DNA of 64,000 nt, taken from Rana temporaria. Its lineage: Eukaryota; Chordata; Amphibia; Anura; Ranidae. The stretch is from the NCBI RefSeq assembly GCF_905171775.1, contig NC_053490.1, forward strand, positions 88,190,286 through 88,254,285. The letters run 5' to 3'. The position numbers and the translations under genes are program-made. This document shows, piece by piece, positions 21,891 to 34,757 of the stretch. A model generated the notes under the pieces. It did no database searches and was not told where the DNA came from. It saw only the letters and a list, made by a program, of their open reading frames with translations. How positions within the stretch are numbered: position 1 is the first letter of the stretch; every line of letters starts with the position of its first letter.

Positions 21891-23148
21891 TTATTTAGGC
21901 TCTGCTAGATTACACAACGGTGTCAACTATTTTTAGTAACTACGACCTACAAGGGGAAGTTGTTGGAAACACCTCCTAGAGGCAGAAAAGCACATTGAGG
22001 GTCCTATTGATATGTTGATGCTCAGCAATTGTCCAACGAACAGACTTAATGAAGGGAAGTGTCTCTGGAACCTTCAGAACGGCAGGTTCAGAATAATGTA
22101 GGCACCTTCTTCCTATACGTTGCTTCCAGAGTGTAGGAATCACAAAAGTAGCTGAAATAAAATGAATACAAATTGGCTGGTAAAGCAGTTCAGTTTCCAC
22201 TGTGTATTTAGCTGTTTGGCTGGAGTTCTGCTTTAAATCATCTCTTTTCGTCAGCATGTAAAACACATGAGACTATTTTTGAGCACAGGCCAGGAATCCC
22301 TGACTATCTGCTAAATAACTTCTGGTTGAGGCTTTGGAAGCATTTGCTATGGCTATCAATTTTGTTGATGAATTGAATTAACATGTGACATCCTCCCTGG
22401 ATACAGTGGTGTTATTGGTGCAGGGACTTATAATTATCCTCAGATTTCCATATGTGCCGTATCCTGTCCTCACTATCACATCATGTTGGCGGGAATAAGT
22501 ACAAACTGACATCATTAACAAAGCATCACATATATTGAACAAATTCCTAATGAAGGGATTAGCATATGTAAGGGTCTGTAGAGATGGATGAAGAACTAAA
22601 GTTGCCAAGTAGATATATCTGCCCATAATGAATTCCCTGCAAAATTCATGGTGCACAGACTATGATCACAGCCATAAAAAAAGACCTACCATAGGTTTGC
22701 ATTTAAATATTTTGCTAGAAATGTCTTAAACACAAGTTTCCTTCGCTTCTGGGGTGCTCTACAGAGAACCAGACATGCAGGCACTTAGTATCTTTCGATA
22801 GTTGTTTTGTGCTGCCCCCTGCCACCCCATCTGGCTATATAGCCAATTTGCCCTTCCTGCACCGACACACATAGGATCAGTGACTGGAAGAGTACGGCAA
22901 ACTATCACCCTTTTCTGCTAAAGGTTCAGATTTAGGTGCTGAGTAAAGTGTCTGTAAATACATAGCGTGTTATGTCATTGATAAAAAATGTTGATGACCC
23001 AGGCAGGCAGAGCAGCAGTTTAGAACCTTTATTACTATGATTCCTCCTGTATTGAATCGTATTGTAACTGTACTGTTTGCCCTAACATTGTAAGGAGCTG
23101 CGCAAACTGTTGCCGTTATATAAATCCCAATTGATAGTAAAACGAATC
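21890..23148. other. unassigned intronic sequence
   Basis: No exon, frame or repeat end is supported. Confidence 0.4.
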
Positions 23149-23624
23149 AAACATGACAATTTGTTGCCAAAATTTGGGACCGTTGGATACAGGACTCTGA
23201 TACTTGTACGTAAGGCGCCACGGGTCTGTGTTGCCAGATGGGTGGCCTACACCTGGCTAGACGCACTGTTGCGGGTCTGGGGTACTGCTCTCTCTTTTTC
23301 TTCTGTTAATTAAAATGATCTGTTTGATGGTCATGACTCCGGTTTTGAACTATCGGTATTCTGATTACTGTACAACCTCGTGTTATCATTGACACTTTAG
23401 CTATATGTAATGACATGTATGCACTTTTTGTTACAATAAAGTTGGTTGGGAGGGAAGGGGGGAAAAGAGAAAAAAAGAAAGAAAACTCCACTACTGAATT
23501 CAGCTATACTAGATGTGGCATTTTCCATGCTAAAAGTTATGTACAAATGCTAGTATGATTGTACAACTGTTAATTTGATCACAATAAAACTTTGTTTAAA
23601 AAAAAAAAAACATGACAATTTGTT
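23149..23624 (+). mobile_element. 5'-truncated LINE tail with 17-bp TSD
   Basis: AAACATGACAATTTGTT occurs at 23149-23165 and again at 23608-23624, right after a poly-A tail. The inserted segment ends CACAATAAAACTTTG plus poly-A, the form of an L1/Tx1-type 3' end made by target-primed reverse transcription. Only 3' untranslated sequence is present. Confidence 0.88.
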
Positions 23625-23978
23625 ACTAGGAGTCATTACTGGCAGTCCTGCTGCCCTAGGTCACAGCCTCTGCTGGCTTTGCAGAAATATGGCTCCACTT
23701 GTATGTGGCAAGTAAGTGGCAGCATTCACCTTTGAGCCCATGGCGACTTGATAATTTGCTTCCATGGGGCATGTTCCTGATACCCTGAACTCACAAGAAA
23801 TAAGTTTAATGACACTGGAGGATGTGGGGGTGGGGGGGGCAGTGTTTGAGGGTGCAGGGGATGAGTATTACTGGCAATCGTTTATTTGTTTATTTTGTAC
23901 AGGAGGCAGGAGGGGGCCATTAAGAAAATACAATTTGGAAATGGGCTTTAAAGTTGAGTAAACCTGTATCACCCTTAA

Positions 23979-24440
23979 AGTGATTGTAAAGGCAGAAGGT
24001 TTTTTTATCCTAATGCATTCTATGCAATAAGATAAAAACACATTTGTGTGCAACAGCCCCTCTAATACTTACCTGAGGTCCTTCTAGTTCCGGCGATGTT
24101 GCAGCAGTGTCTTGACTGCCCGGGACTCCCCTCATTGGCTGAGACAACAGCGCGGCGCCATTGTCAATCAAAGTCAGTCAACCAAAGAGGAGAGAAAGGG
24201 GGTGGGGATGGGCCGTGGCTCTGTGTGTGAATGGAAACACGGAGCTGTGGCTCTACTTGGGTTCCCCCATAGCAAGCTCATAGTACACTCAACAGGAGGA
24301 AGGGGTCAGGAGCATCAAAGAGGGATCTAAGAAGAGGAGGATCTGGGCTGCTCTGTGCAAATCCACTGCACAGAGCCGGTAAGTATAACATGTTTGTTAT
24401 TTTTAACTAAACAAAACATTTGATTTTAGTATTACTCTAA
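23979..24440. mobile_element. family C MITE
   Basis: The left end is TTAAAGTGATTGTAAAGGC; the right end holds TTTTAGTATTACTCTAAG. The middle is GC-rich with ACTTACC and GGTAAGTAT in inverted order. These can look like splice sites but bound no coding frame. Confidence 0.6.
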
Positions 24441-26305
24441 GTAATTTAATCTAAGGTTTTGATTATGCAGCAGGCACCAGAAAGTGCTATATCATACTTT
24501 GACAGTTCAGCCAGCAGCACACCCTACCAGAATCACCTATCATGAGGCCTAAAGATTGGTCTGAGAAAGGGGGTGTTTCCTATGTATAACTTTTAAAATG
24601 TTGTTATTAGAAAAGCAGCTTTTTGGTTTACTGTATAGCTTCAACAGGAAAACCCTGTTATAATAGTATGGTATGGTACTGTACAGCTGCCACGGTAGTT
24701 CAAATGACGTGACAGCATTACAGATTTACTTTAAGTTTCATATGCGCTTCTGTAAGATTGTTGCTTTAATCCCACACATTACATTTATGTATCATTTTGC
24801 AAGGCAATATAGGTGTACTCCAAGTCTAGTTTCCGCTCTAATCTCTTGATCTCGAGTAATAACTCTGCAATTAAGGAGATCCCTAAAAACAATTAAGTTT
24901 CCTTTTAATCAGTGCTTGCTTGTTAGTACAGCAGCATGTAGAGTAAAACAGATGTGGTTTATTAATAACGTAACAAAGAAGGGCTTTGGGCCAAGACTGG
25001 CTAAATGTTACTAAAAAGTGTAGCTGACATTAAAGAAGCACTACAAATAAAGCACTTCTTCCACCCATTCATTCATGTAAGGATGATATGTAACTGCAGA
25101 TAATACCAACTAAAGCATTAACTGAAAATGTATAGTCTTATTAAAAAAATGGGTGTTGTGCTTCAAAGCCAGTCAAAACTATAATTCTCTAGCTTGTGCC
25201 AGTAAAATGACAACTCCATGCTTTAGAGAATATTGGCCAGCCTGGTTATTGGGACATTAGAGAAACAGCATTAGAAAAAATATTCAAAGCTTAAACTTTC
25301 AGTTTAAATTATCTAAATGTATTCCAGGTGCATCAAAACAAAAGGGGTGGAAAGGCTTGCAGTTTCTTATCTCAGAAAATCAGGCCTAAGCCTTAGTAGA
25401 AAACCTAAGTTCTGCCAGCTTGCTGTAGAATGTGACCCTTGCACTTTGTAAGGAAGCAGTGATCTCTTTGCAGATCCCACATACCTCTTACCGTTCCAAA
25501 GCCAGAGCCTTCTAATCATCAAACTGACCTCCACAAAGAGACCACTGCTTACCCATGGCAAGCGACAGGCTTTTTTACTCAAGATGTGACTACTTTAGAC
25601 AGAAAATTAACTGTAAAACATTGAACTCTTTTTTTTTGTGTTATAATACTTGTAATGTATTTAGCTGATTTAAACTGCAGATTCAGTTTAGCTTTAATTA
25701 AATCTAATTGAATTAAGCTAAACTGTAAGTATTAAGCTAAACTAAGTATTTAGGACAATTAAACTTTTTCAACACTCAAATGATGAACGTTGGGTAGATA
25801 TTTTCACTGTAGGCTCTGCATGCATATACTGTTTACTTTATTGAAATGCAATTTATCCTGGTTTAGAGAAATTAAAAGACCTCCAAAGAGATGAATCTCT
25901 GTCAGAAGTTTGTCTAGCTGCATTTAATGAATGTCAGAACGATTGTGATGCTGAAATGTGGAAGAGTGAATAGCTTAGTTGCTCATAATGGCTTTTAAAG
26001 GAAAAGTATAACATATTATCAGAGAATACATATTTAAGTTATTATTGTAGTGTTTAAAGTAATTTTTTTAAATAATGTTTGTATTTCTAATGCTCTATCT
26101 TCCATATTTTTATTTCTGTATTTAATATAGAATTCTGTAAATTGGTCACTAGAGGGAGATCGTAGTGGTTAATATATTTACTGTCTTCAACTGTTAAAAT
26201 AAGTCATCAGCCACACATGGAACTCATTGTTTTCAAGGAGTTGGATGGCTCAGACCAGTTTAGCACAACCATTGAGTAACACTACAAAACAGGAAGCAGA
26301 TATAA
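24441..26305. other. unassigned intronic sequence
   Basis: 1.9 kb of AT-rich DNA. It has a small AAGCTAAACT repeat cluster at about 25690-25745. No gene or element ends. Confidence 0.4.
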
Positions 26306-26309
26306 ATAT

Positions 26310-26903
26310 TGTGACAGGAAGTCTGGTAAATCTGTGGGTGTTGTCACAGACGGGACATACATTTCTGCCTTGTTTAGACAATACACCAATTGTTATTAGG
26401 CGTCGGCTGCAAAAGTGGCCAGGAAAAGGCTAAAGGCCGTTGAAAAACTTCAGCTGTTCAGAATGAGGCAATTAAGGCCTCCATAAGTAGGACAGAGGAT
26501 TACCACTGAATTGCTGCATCCTGAGGCTTTGTGAGTAAGGAGAGCAGCGTACTGAAAGTCTTCTGAGAAGGTGAGGAGAGGATTGATTTGTCTGTGTGAT
26601 AAAAATCAAAAGACTATTGTTTTTCTGCTGTATGACCAGCAGTGTCTGCCCAGCACTAGGCTGTGCCAGACTCCATAGATAAGTTCCTGTGTGGTGAAGA
26701 TAGACGCCCCAAGTGGCCAGGGTTAATTTTATGTTTGATTTTGTTTATGCTGTTTGGATGCTTGCACTTGTTTCCAGCAAGATGGAAGAATAAACCAAAA
26801 TCTTTGTTTTCAACCGTCTTCGACTGCCTGTCTGTATAAATTCAGTGTGTAGTGAACCCATCCAAGGGGTCGCACACCCCACTACCGAGCTAATCCCCTT
26901 ACA
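26310..26903 (+). mobile_element. solo LTR with 4-bp TSD
   Basis: It begins TGTGACAGG and ends CCCCTTACA, with ATAT on both sides (26306-26309 and 26904-26907). A polyadenylation signal AATAAA is at 26789-26794, in the position expected for the R region of a + strand LTR. No internal retroviral genes are present, so recombination has left one LTR. Whether it is ERV or Ty3 type cannot be told from this. Confidence 0.8.
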
Positions 26904-27060
26904 ATATCTATTGAAAAAAAATAAGTATACATTCCTTTTAAAGTGCATTTTTCACTGAACAACAAGGCAGCTCATCATGGTGATATGCCTTTAGGAATAA
27001 GTAGTGGGTAGCATGGCAAGTTTTATAATACAATGAGTGGCAGAGGTTTTTTTACTTAAA

Positions 27061-30000
27061 CATTTTTTTTATTTTCAAAAGAAATACAATACAATTGAGT
27101 ACAACATATTGTCTTAAAATTGAATTAACAATGGATGCTGGAGAATGACGACTTATAAGAAAAAGCAATTATAAAATAGGCAAATAATGAGGCGATATAA
27201 TATGTCTCTACTAGACCAAACCAAAAGAAAAACCGTCCTGAGATAGGACAATCAAGAAGTGGAGACATTCCTGACCCCCCAACATGCCTATTGGGATCAT
27301 GCTGTGCCAGTAGAGAGAACCTCCCCCCTCCCCAACGACCCCACCCCCTGGCCATGAAGGCCATTTTGTCAAACAAATCCAGCCCAATATATAGAACATA
27401 AGATAAACTTATCTATAACTTTTATTATGATAAAATAAGATAGGAGATAAGATTCCTTAGGGTCATTTCCAGGTACCCCAAAATCAGGGGATAGCAGAAG
27501 AAAAATAAATAAAAGAAGAGAAAGGGAGAAGAAAGAGAAAGGAAGAGATGAGGAGAGGAATACGTGTCTAACCTAATTCTGTGAGAGGGTGAGACCCGGT
27601 GGGACACCATGGGAAATAGAAGTCCCTACATATTTAGGGTTCCCAGATTCTATCAAACTGTAGGATTGTGTTGGATAAGATGTTGGCTAATTTTTCTTGG
27701 GTCATTATCCATGATATCTTTCTTCTAACTTTCAAGAGGAAGGGCTTGTGTTTCTTCCAAGCTTTGGCTATTGTGAGCTTGACTCCTGTGAGTATGAAAT
27801 GAATTAATTTTTGTGTGTACCTTGATATTAGAGGTATATGGGCATTCAGCTACAGGTAGGGACCTGGAAGCCTGACCACCAGTCACCTTGAATATCATGT
27901 TAAAGACTTTGTTCCAAAAGGGACGGATCCTAGGGCAACCCAACCAGATATGAACCATCGACCCTAAGAGTTGGCAGCCCCTAGAACAAGTTGGATCCGC
28001 AGTTGGATATATGGCTGCAAGTTTAGTGGAGGTTAAGTACCACCTGGTTAGAACCTTAATATTGGCTTCCATCAGGGAAACATTAAGAATTCCATTGAAG
28101 GACTTTGAACAGGCATTATGCCAGGTTTCCAAATCCCAGCTGCATTAAAGGTTGGTTTCCCAAGATTCTATATTGGAAGATTTTGCTGTAGGGTGAGTGA
28201 GGCACGAATAGATCAGAGATACCTCCTTTTTGTTCCATGTCTTGACCACACCATATCTCATATTTCGTGAATTGGGGCGGATGCGGTTTATCCTTCCAAA
28301 TTTGGTGTAGGAATTTTGAAATTTGATCGAAGTGGAGTCTTTCAGAGTCTGGGAGCTTTCGTTTTTTAAGGGTTATAGGGTTATAGGTTTCCCAGGGTTA
28401 AAGAAATGTCCTATATGGTATAGTCCCTTCTCCACCCACCATTGAAATGATTTTGTATTTTGAAATCCGGGTTATTACATTTGTGTACGAGGGGCCATCC
28501 TGTGTATATAAGGGCCGGGTGCTTTCTGAGGCTGTCCCAGAGCGCGTAGGATTGGGCTAGGGATGGGGCCAGTATGGATGGTCCTTTTTTTAGGTGGACG
28601 CCATAATAGATAGTTCGGGGATAAGTGGGGTACTGCCTGTCTTTCGATGTCGATCCAGTCTGGTTTTTCAGACTTTGAGTAAATTATGGAAAGCTGTACT
28701 AATCTAGTAGCTATATAATATTTGTGTTGGGGTAATCGGTAGCCAGTGGCGCCCCAGATGTATTTGAATATCCTGCTCTGGAGTTTTTTCAAATGATGTT
28801 TGTTAACTGGAATGCAGAGAAATCTAAAGTAATATAGAATTCTTGGGAGCAAGGTCATTTTGATTGAATTGATCCTACCTAACCAGGAAAGTTCGTGTTT
28901 AGACCAGGTCTTAAGACCATTTTCTAATTTCTTGTACAAAGGGGGGTAGTTGTATGCATAGAGAGTTTTGATGCGGGCTCTGAGTGAGATACCCAGATAT
29001 TGAATGGAGTTATCATTCCATTCAAATTTGAATGACTGTTTCAACAGGGATACTGTCTGGAGGGGGAGCAAGACATTAAGGGCTTTTAATTTTGTGTAGT
29101 TGACCTTTTAGCCTGGTTATTTTAGAAAAGTGATTTAGGACTTGACAGATGTTGGGAAGGGAGGTTAACGGAGAGGTCACAAATAGCAGGATATCATCCG
29201 CAAAAAGTCTGCATTTATGGATTTGATCTCCACAGGTTACCCCTTTAATGTCTGGATTTTGTTGGATTGCCATTGCTATGCTCTCTATGGCAATGGCAAA
29301 AATGAGAGGGGAAAGCTGACACCCCTTCCTCGTACCCCGGTCTATATGTATTGGCTTAGAATAATGTCCTAGTAATCAAATTAGTGCCTTAAGATGCGAG
29401 TACAGGTATTGTAAAAGACCTATGAAGCGCCGTCCAAAGCCCCAACATCTATAAGATAAAATATGTATGGCCAAGAAACTGTATCAAAGGCTTTCTGCAG
29501 GTCTAGTGACAAAAGAAGCCCCTCTTGTTTCGCTCCTCCCTCCCAGTTGGATTGTAGAATTGATACCAAATTTATTGCTCATCCTATTTGGTCTGGGCCT
29601 TGTCTACCTGGAATGAAGCCAATTTGGTTTTTATGTATATAGGTATTAATAAAGGATGAGAAACGGTTGGCCAGTATTTTTGTCATTATCTTTATATCAT
29701 TATTTATGAGAGAGATTGGGCGATAGTTGCTAATTTCTTTGGGTTTTTTATCAGGTTTGGGGATGACTGTGATATATGCTGTGTAAAGGTGAGTGTCTAA
29801 GGGATCACCCTGTGTTTTTGCATTAAAGAATTTGGTTAGATGTGGTGCTAGAGTACCTGAAAAAAGCTTTGTAATAGGGAATGGATAAACCATCAGGTCC
29901 TGGTGCTAACCCTTTTTTGAGGTCTTTAATGACCTCCTGAACATCCTCAACTGTGAAAGTAGCTTCTAATAAATTTTTGTGTGAAGAATTTAGGGTTGGG

Positions 30001-30410
30001 ATAAGAAGCTCATCTATGTATCTAAAGATTGAGTCTTTGTTGGGTTGGGAGCTGTAAAGGTTGGAGTAAAAAGCTTGGAATGCGTCTAAGATTTTAGCAG
30101 GATTAGCAGTTGGCCTGCTATTTTGATCTTAGGCATAGCATGAGTCTGGACTCGGGGGGAGAGTAATGGTCCTATTTTGTTTGTATGTAAATAAAATTTG
30201 TTATTACTCCATCGAATAGTTAGCTTTTTCTGCTTGCGTAGTATGGGCTAGGTTGAGATCTAGTGTGATTTTATCTAATAGGGCAGTGGGAACCGAGGAA
30301 GGATCTGGTTTGTGACGAGCTGGAAGGGCTGCATACTTCGCCAGAGTTTTTTTTAATAGGAATTCCATTGGATTCAGTGGTAGCAGTGGGTCTGCAGATT
30401 GCTGCAGGTA
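27061..30410 (-). mobile_element. 5'-truncated L1/Tx1-like LINE, antisense
   Basis: Read on the minus strand, it has reverse-transcriptase sequence from about 30360 down to 27725, then 3' untranslated sequence. It ends in a T-rich stretch at about 27061-27075. The endonuclease domain that should precede the reverse transcriptase is absent. Many frame breaks show it is dead. Confidence 0.85.
27725..30360 (-). pseudogene. LINE ORF2 reverse transcriptase, broken
   Basis: The pieces appear in family order. AFYSNLYSS-like and APGPDGL sequence lies near 29900-30090. YRPISLINNDIK and PGRQGPDQIG lie at 29579-29893, the catalytic FADDILLF at 29076-29273, and YLGISL with LSWLGRINSIKM at 28475-29071. 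A C-terminal Cys-rich segment (CSRGC ... HIWLGC) is at 27725-28132. Each piece is in a different frame or separated by stops. The protein would copy LINE RNA into DNA. It is not expressed as a full enzyme from this copy. Confidence 0.88.
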
Positions 30411-30795
30411 GATCCAGGCGCCACTAGGCTAGGGATGCTTTTTTTTTTAGATGACAAGCGACAAAAAAAGGCAAGGAGAATCAACTGTTATTGCTAGTGA
30501 TTCATTAAATTTTATACCCAGCGTACAAATATAGGAATTACATATTGGTATTGTTTTCCAACAATACCAATATGGTTCTCATCCACCATTGTCCCTTTTT
30601 TTAGAATAAGACTTTATTACTTTAAACAGTAAAAGTAATTTCTTCATTATCCCTACAACAGGCATGATCTTGCTTCAAATTCAATTTAGGTTCTGCATTT
30701 ATTTTGTTTTGCGTGGACATACAGTATGTGAGAGACTATTTATGTATGCTGTGGAACTGTCCTGACTTACCATAAATCACTTTATCTCTCATACC
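30411..30795. other. intronic sequence, nothing recognised
   Basis: AT-rich sequence with the pair AATACCAATATGGTT and ATATTGGTATTG forming a small hairpin at about 30543-30576. Confidence 0.4.
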
Positions 30796-31375
30796 TATTA
30801 GGCATGTGCAATTTGTTTCGTAACAAATTGAAATTTGGTCGAATTTTGCCTCTTTCTGACATTTGGATTCATCCGAACTTCTGAAGAAAAAATAACGAAC
30901 TTCAACTAATATGAAAGAAATTATAATGAAAATAACGAATGAGTTCAGCATGATTCGTTAATTGGTTAAAAGGTCTAATGAAACAGCAGATCGACTTGTA
31001 ATGGCATAACGAATGATCTGAATTCAATCGTATCAATTTGTTTTCATTTGTGAGAAACTGAGCAAGTAGTAAGGAATTGACCAATCCGAGTTACAGTTGT
31101 CTAGTTCAATCAGTTGATTCCTTTTGTGTTGAGGGCTGCATTACTGGCACAGAGTAGATTAAACGACTTTTCGAATTACGAATCGTTATCACGAATATAT
31201 ATACATTCGTAAATAACAAATTATTCATAAACAAAACAATAAAACAAATCTATTTGTTATAACAAATTTCTATACTCTACAGAAATAATGAATTATCCAA
31301 AAACAAATAACATAACATAGCGAATATAACAAAACAAATTTATATATTTTACGAATGAAAATGAAATGAAACAAA
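30796..31375. repeat. AT-rich repeat with ACGAAT/ATTCGT words
   Basis: Many ATTCGT, ACGAAT and AACAAAT words occur in both orientations, including CGAATATATATACATTCG. It probably derives from an AT-rich palindromic MITE. Clear ends were not found. Confidence 0.45.
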
Positions 31376-31537
31376 CATTTTGAAAACTATTTATCATTTT
31401 CCATCCACTTCACAATCGTGTGCCACTTTGTGTTGGTCTATCATATAAAATCTCAATAAAATACATTTACGTTTTTGTTTGTAACATGACAAAAAAAGGA
31501 AAATGTCAAGGGGTATGAATAGTAATTCAAGGCACTG
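31376..31537. mobile_element. detached Tc1 transposon end
   Basis: The last ~160 bp match the right end of the Tc1 element at 43580-45070, including AAAATACATTTACGTTTTTG, AAGGGGTATGAAT and CAAGGCACTG before TA. The rest of the element is missing. Confidence 0.85.
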
Positions 31538-31783
31538 TATATCCCTTATGGTCTACAGCAGTTTTTACATTTATGCTATCATTCTTCAGTGATAACTGTC
31601 ATTACTTAAGATTACAAAGTAATACAAAGTAAGACCAGCAAGAGTTTATTTTGGCTATATTGTCTTGCATAAATTATTAATATTATGAGTATTATTATTT
31701 TTACAATCTTTAGACAAAAGGATGTTGGTTTTTAAACAAGTTGAGTTACTTTAGATAAAATAGTGCAAATGTTTGTCCTGACC

Positions 31784-32500
31784 ATTTGCCTACTGGGCAC
31801 TTTCACCCCCTTCCTGTCCAGGCCAATCTTTAGCTTTCAGTGCTGTCGACAATTGCACAGTCATGCAACACTGTACCCATCTGAAATTTGTATATATTTT
31901 TTTTGTTTTAGTGTAAAATTTAGCAAACAAGTATTTTTTCTTCTTCACTGATATGCGCTGATGAGGCTGCATTGATGGGCACTAATAAGGCGACCGTGAT
32001 GGTCACTGATGAGCTACCCCGATGGGCACTGATGCAGCAGAACTGATCAGCTGCACTGATAGGCACTGAGGAGATAGCACTGATGGGCACTGATATGATG
32101 CCTTGACAGGCACTGATATGCTTCACTTATGAACACTAATGGACACTGATGGGGCAGTGTAAATGTCCTCTGTTTCACAGACAGTGATACTGCTGAGAAA
32201 AGAAAATGCAGATAACTGACATTTGTTTACATTTGATGAGCTGTAATTGGCCCTTTACCTCCAAAGCACACATCAATCACACAGCAGACCCAATGCGCAG
32301 CCCTGAGGGTGGGCAGGGTTCTGGGAGGACATCAATAGACTCCCTCCCAGAACTGGATGACCACGCTGTAGCCAGTCTCCTCTAACTGCAAAGAACCCAC
32401 TTTCCTGAGCTATTGTGACCAGGTGAGAAGCTAATGGAGTGTCATCTGCTCCCTATTAGCTTTAATAGAGTGCAGGTAAGAGATTAAAGGGAATCTGTCT
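31784..32500. mobile_element. family F element in reverse orientation, degraded
   Basis: The order of landmarks is the reverse complement of that in 38493-39753: TTTAGCTTTCAGTGCTGTCG, GCACAGTCATGCAACACTG, then a GATGGGCACTGATG minisatellite at about 31950-32160. Terminal TTAA sites are not clear. Confidence 0.6.
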
Positions 32501-32503
32501 CTT

Positions 32504-32689
32504 AAGGCTGGCTTCACATATGTGCGGCTGCGGGTTTGTGGCTGGGGTCCGGTGCGTGTCTGTTCACCAGTTCAGCTGCGATTCAGGTGAGAATTTTGGC
32601 CTGAATTCACACTTGAATCGGACCCAAACACGGACAGGACCTTTTTGCAATCCACTGTACGGCCACCCAGGACATGTGTGAACTGGCTA
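32504..32689. mobile_element. family B-like MITE
   Basis: AAGGCTGGCTTCACATATGT at the left and ACATGTGTGAACTGGCT at the right are inverted ends. The interior repeats GGTCCG/CGGACC-type words. Confidence 0.65.
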
Positions 32690-33830
32690 AAGTTTCTGAC
32701 TTTGTTTCAGTCCACCTTATAGTTTTGGTTGTTCCCACCCACTGTTGTATATTCCATCTTTTCTTTTGCATTGCATTATATAAAATAAAGAAATTGTGCC
32801 CCTCATTTACACTCCTCACTCCCTTCATTGAAAATCACCAGCAGGTGTAGAAAAAGGAACGCAGACATAAAGATCTCACCAGTAAAGTCCCCTGGAGATC
32901 AAAAAATAAAACTGTCAGGTGGTTTAACTCACCAGCAGCTCCCAAAAACTGAAAATATCCTACAGTATTTGTGTCGACAGACCCTTGCAACAGTAAGGTA
33001 GTTTTTTGATAATATTAAATTACAAAATGACTTGTGTTGCAATTATATACGTTGTAACAATTTCTTAACAAAATTGAAGTTTTCCTTTAAAAAGTGAATG
33101 TGATTTCTAAATTGTTTCAGTCTGCCCTCACAACCGACATGATCTTGCTTCAAATGTGACAGATTCAATTTGAGTTTTGCATTCGTTTTTCACTGACATA
33201 TGTGTGAGGCCATTTATTTTTACTGTGAACCTGTCCAATGACTTAAGTTTAAGTTTGACTTTAGTTTACGAAAAAATGTGCCTTGGATTAACCTCTGTGT
33301 TGATGTCACGTTTGCCAGAAATCTATGTATCTGGAGTTTAGGTTTGCCTCTTGTTTTATTGAAGTATATGGTATATGTGAACTATACAGCTTCACGCTCA
33401 TAGACATCATATAAACAGTTGAAAGATTTCAGGCACGTTTTTGGACAGCAATAAAACCAATATTTTTGCTGTGAGGCACAATTAAAACAAGCCATTTTGC
33501 TATGTACACTTTCCAGAGCCGGTTTCCTAAACACAACGGCACGTGTTCTTACTTCGTGAGCTGCCTCAAGGAGATGTTCGGGCTCTAACAGGCAATCAAT
33601 GCTACAGTGAGCCATGATAACGCGCTGGGTATTTATTGCTCACACATAGGATCAGTTCAAGGTAGGATTCAGACATAAATAATTCTTGTACACTTGCCAA
33701 AATTTCAAAACAACTTTCAGGGATCACGTTGCTCCTGAAGTGAATTCATGAAGTACTTTTTATACAGCTAAATTTCATGTATTTAAATACTCCTCTTAAA
33801 TAGCAATTCCCAGCAACAAGTAAAATCATT
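32690..33830. other. unassigned intronic sequence
   Basis: No supported frames or repeat ends. GATCTTGCTTCAAAT near 30667 and again near 33140 suggests a shared old repeat. Confidence 0.35.
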
Positions 33831-34128
33831 TAGGGCTCCTTCACATCAGCAAACCGTACTCAACGCAGGGCTGCTGGTGTGTGCTGGGAGGAAAAAGCTC
33901 TGTTGCGTCAATTCAGGTGCATCACACTGTTTACTTTTTTCTTCTTACATGTTAGAACTCTATTGAGTTGTCAAAAGTGACATTTTATTCAGTTCTATTC
34001 ACTGCAGCAGTATTGCAATTCAGTAGTTTGTGTCTCAACATGAAAAAAGTACTGCATTCAGTTTTTTCTTCAGGGCACACCACTACGCAGCAGTGGTGCA
34101 AACTTGCTTCACAGAAAACAATTGAGTT

Positions 34129-34757
34129 GATTTATTAAAACTGGACAGTGCAAAATCTGGTGCAGCTATACATGATAGCCAATCAGCTTCTAACTTCAGC
34201 TTGTCCAATTACCGTATTTATCGGCGTATACCGGGCACTTTTTTCCCCTTAAAATAAGGAGGGAAATCGTGGGTGCGCGATATACACCGATACCCGCTTC
34301 CCGCGCTGAGTTTGAACTGCGCCTCCGACATATACCGAGCGCAGTACACTCGGGTAAATTCGGCCAGGATCGGCTTCGCTCGCGGTCACGCTCTAGCCTT
34401 CATGCGTGAGAAGCTGAGCGTGCCCGAGTGTACTGCGCTCTGTATATGTCGGCGGCGCAGTTCAAACTCAGCGCGGGAAGCGGGGATTCGACTCAGAGAC
34501 AGCGCGGGAGAACGCCGCAAACGGACGCCGGACATGCCGGGCAAGACAACGACGAGGGGCATTCAAACTGTAAGTATTTTTTTTTTCTGAAATTTCCTTT
34601 CCAGGTTGGGGGTGTGCGCTAAATACGGTAAATACTGTAACCTTTGACAAAAAAAACGGTAAATACGGTAACCTTTGACAAAAAAAATGGAAGCTAATTG
34701 GTTTCTGTGCAAAGCTGCACCGAAATTTTCTCTTTCCAGCTTTAGTAAATCAACCCC
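34129..34757. mobile_element. family E MITE split by a family H element
   Basis: The left arm is TTGAGTTGATTTATTAAAAC and the right arm CCAGCTTTAGTAAATCAACC. Uninterrupted copies of this family elsewhere are about 180-280 bp. The extra length is the family H insertion at 34210-34632. Confidence 0.75.
34210..34632. mobile_element. family H MITE (TACCGTATTTATCGGCG ends), innermost
   Basis: The left end is TACCGTATTTATCGGCGTAT and the right end GTGTGCGCTAAATACGGTA. The interior has CGAGTGTACTGCGCTC and its inverse GAGCGCAGTACACTCG. Just outside the right end, AAATACGGTAACCTTTGACA-type sequence occurs twice, so that end is tandemly duplicated. A second copy begins at 63893. Confidence 0.8.

Noticed and set aside
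24060..24390. ACTTACC and GGTAAGTAT splice-like sites
   Set aside because: They are inverted partners within a family C MITE and bound no coding sequence.
34273..34590. A 105-codon Arg-rich + strand frame
   Set aside because: It lies inside a family H MITE and is generated by its inverted repeats.
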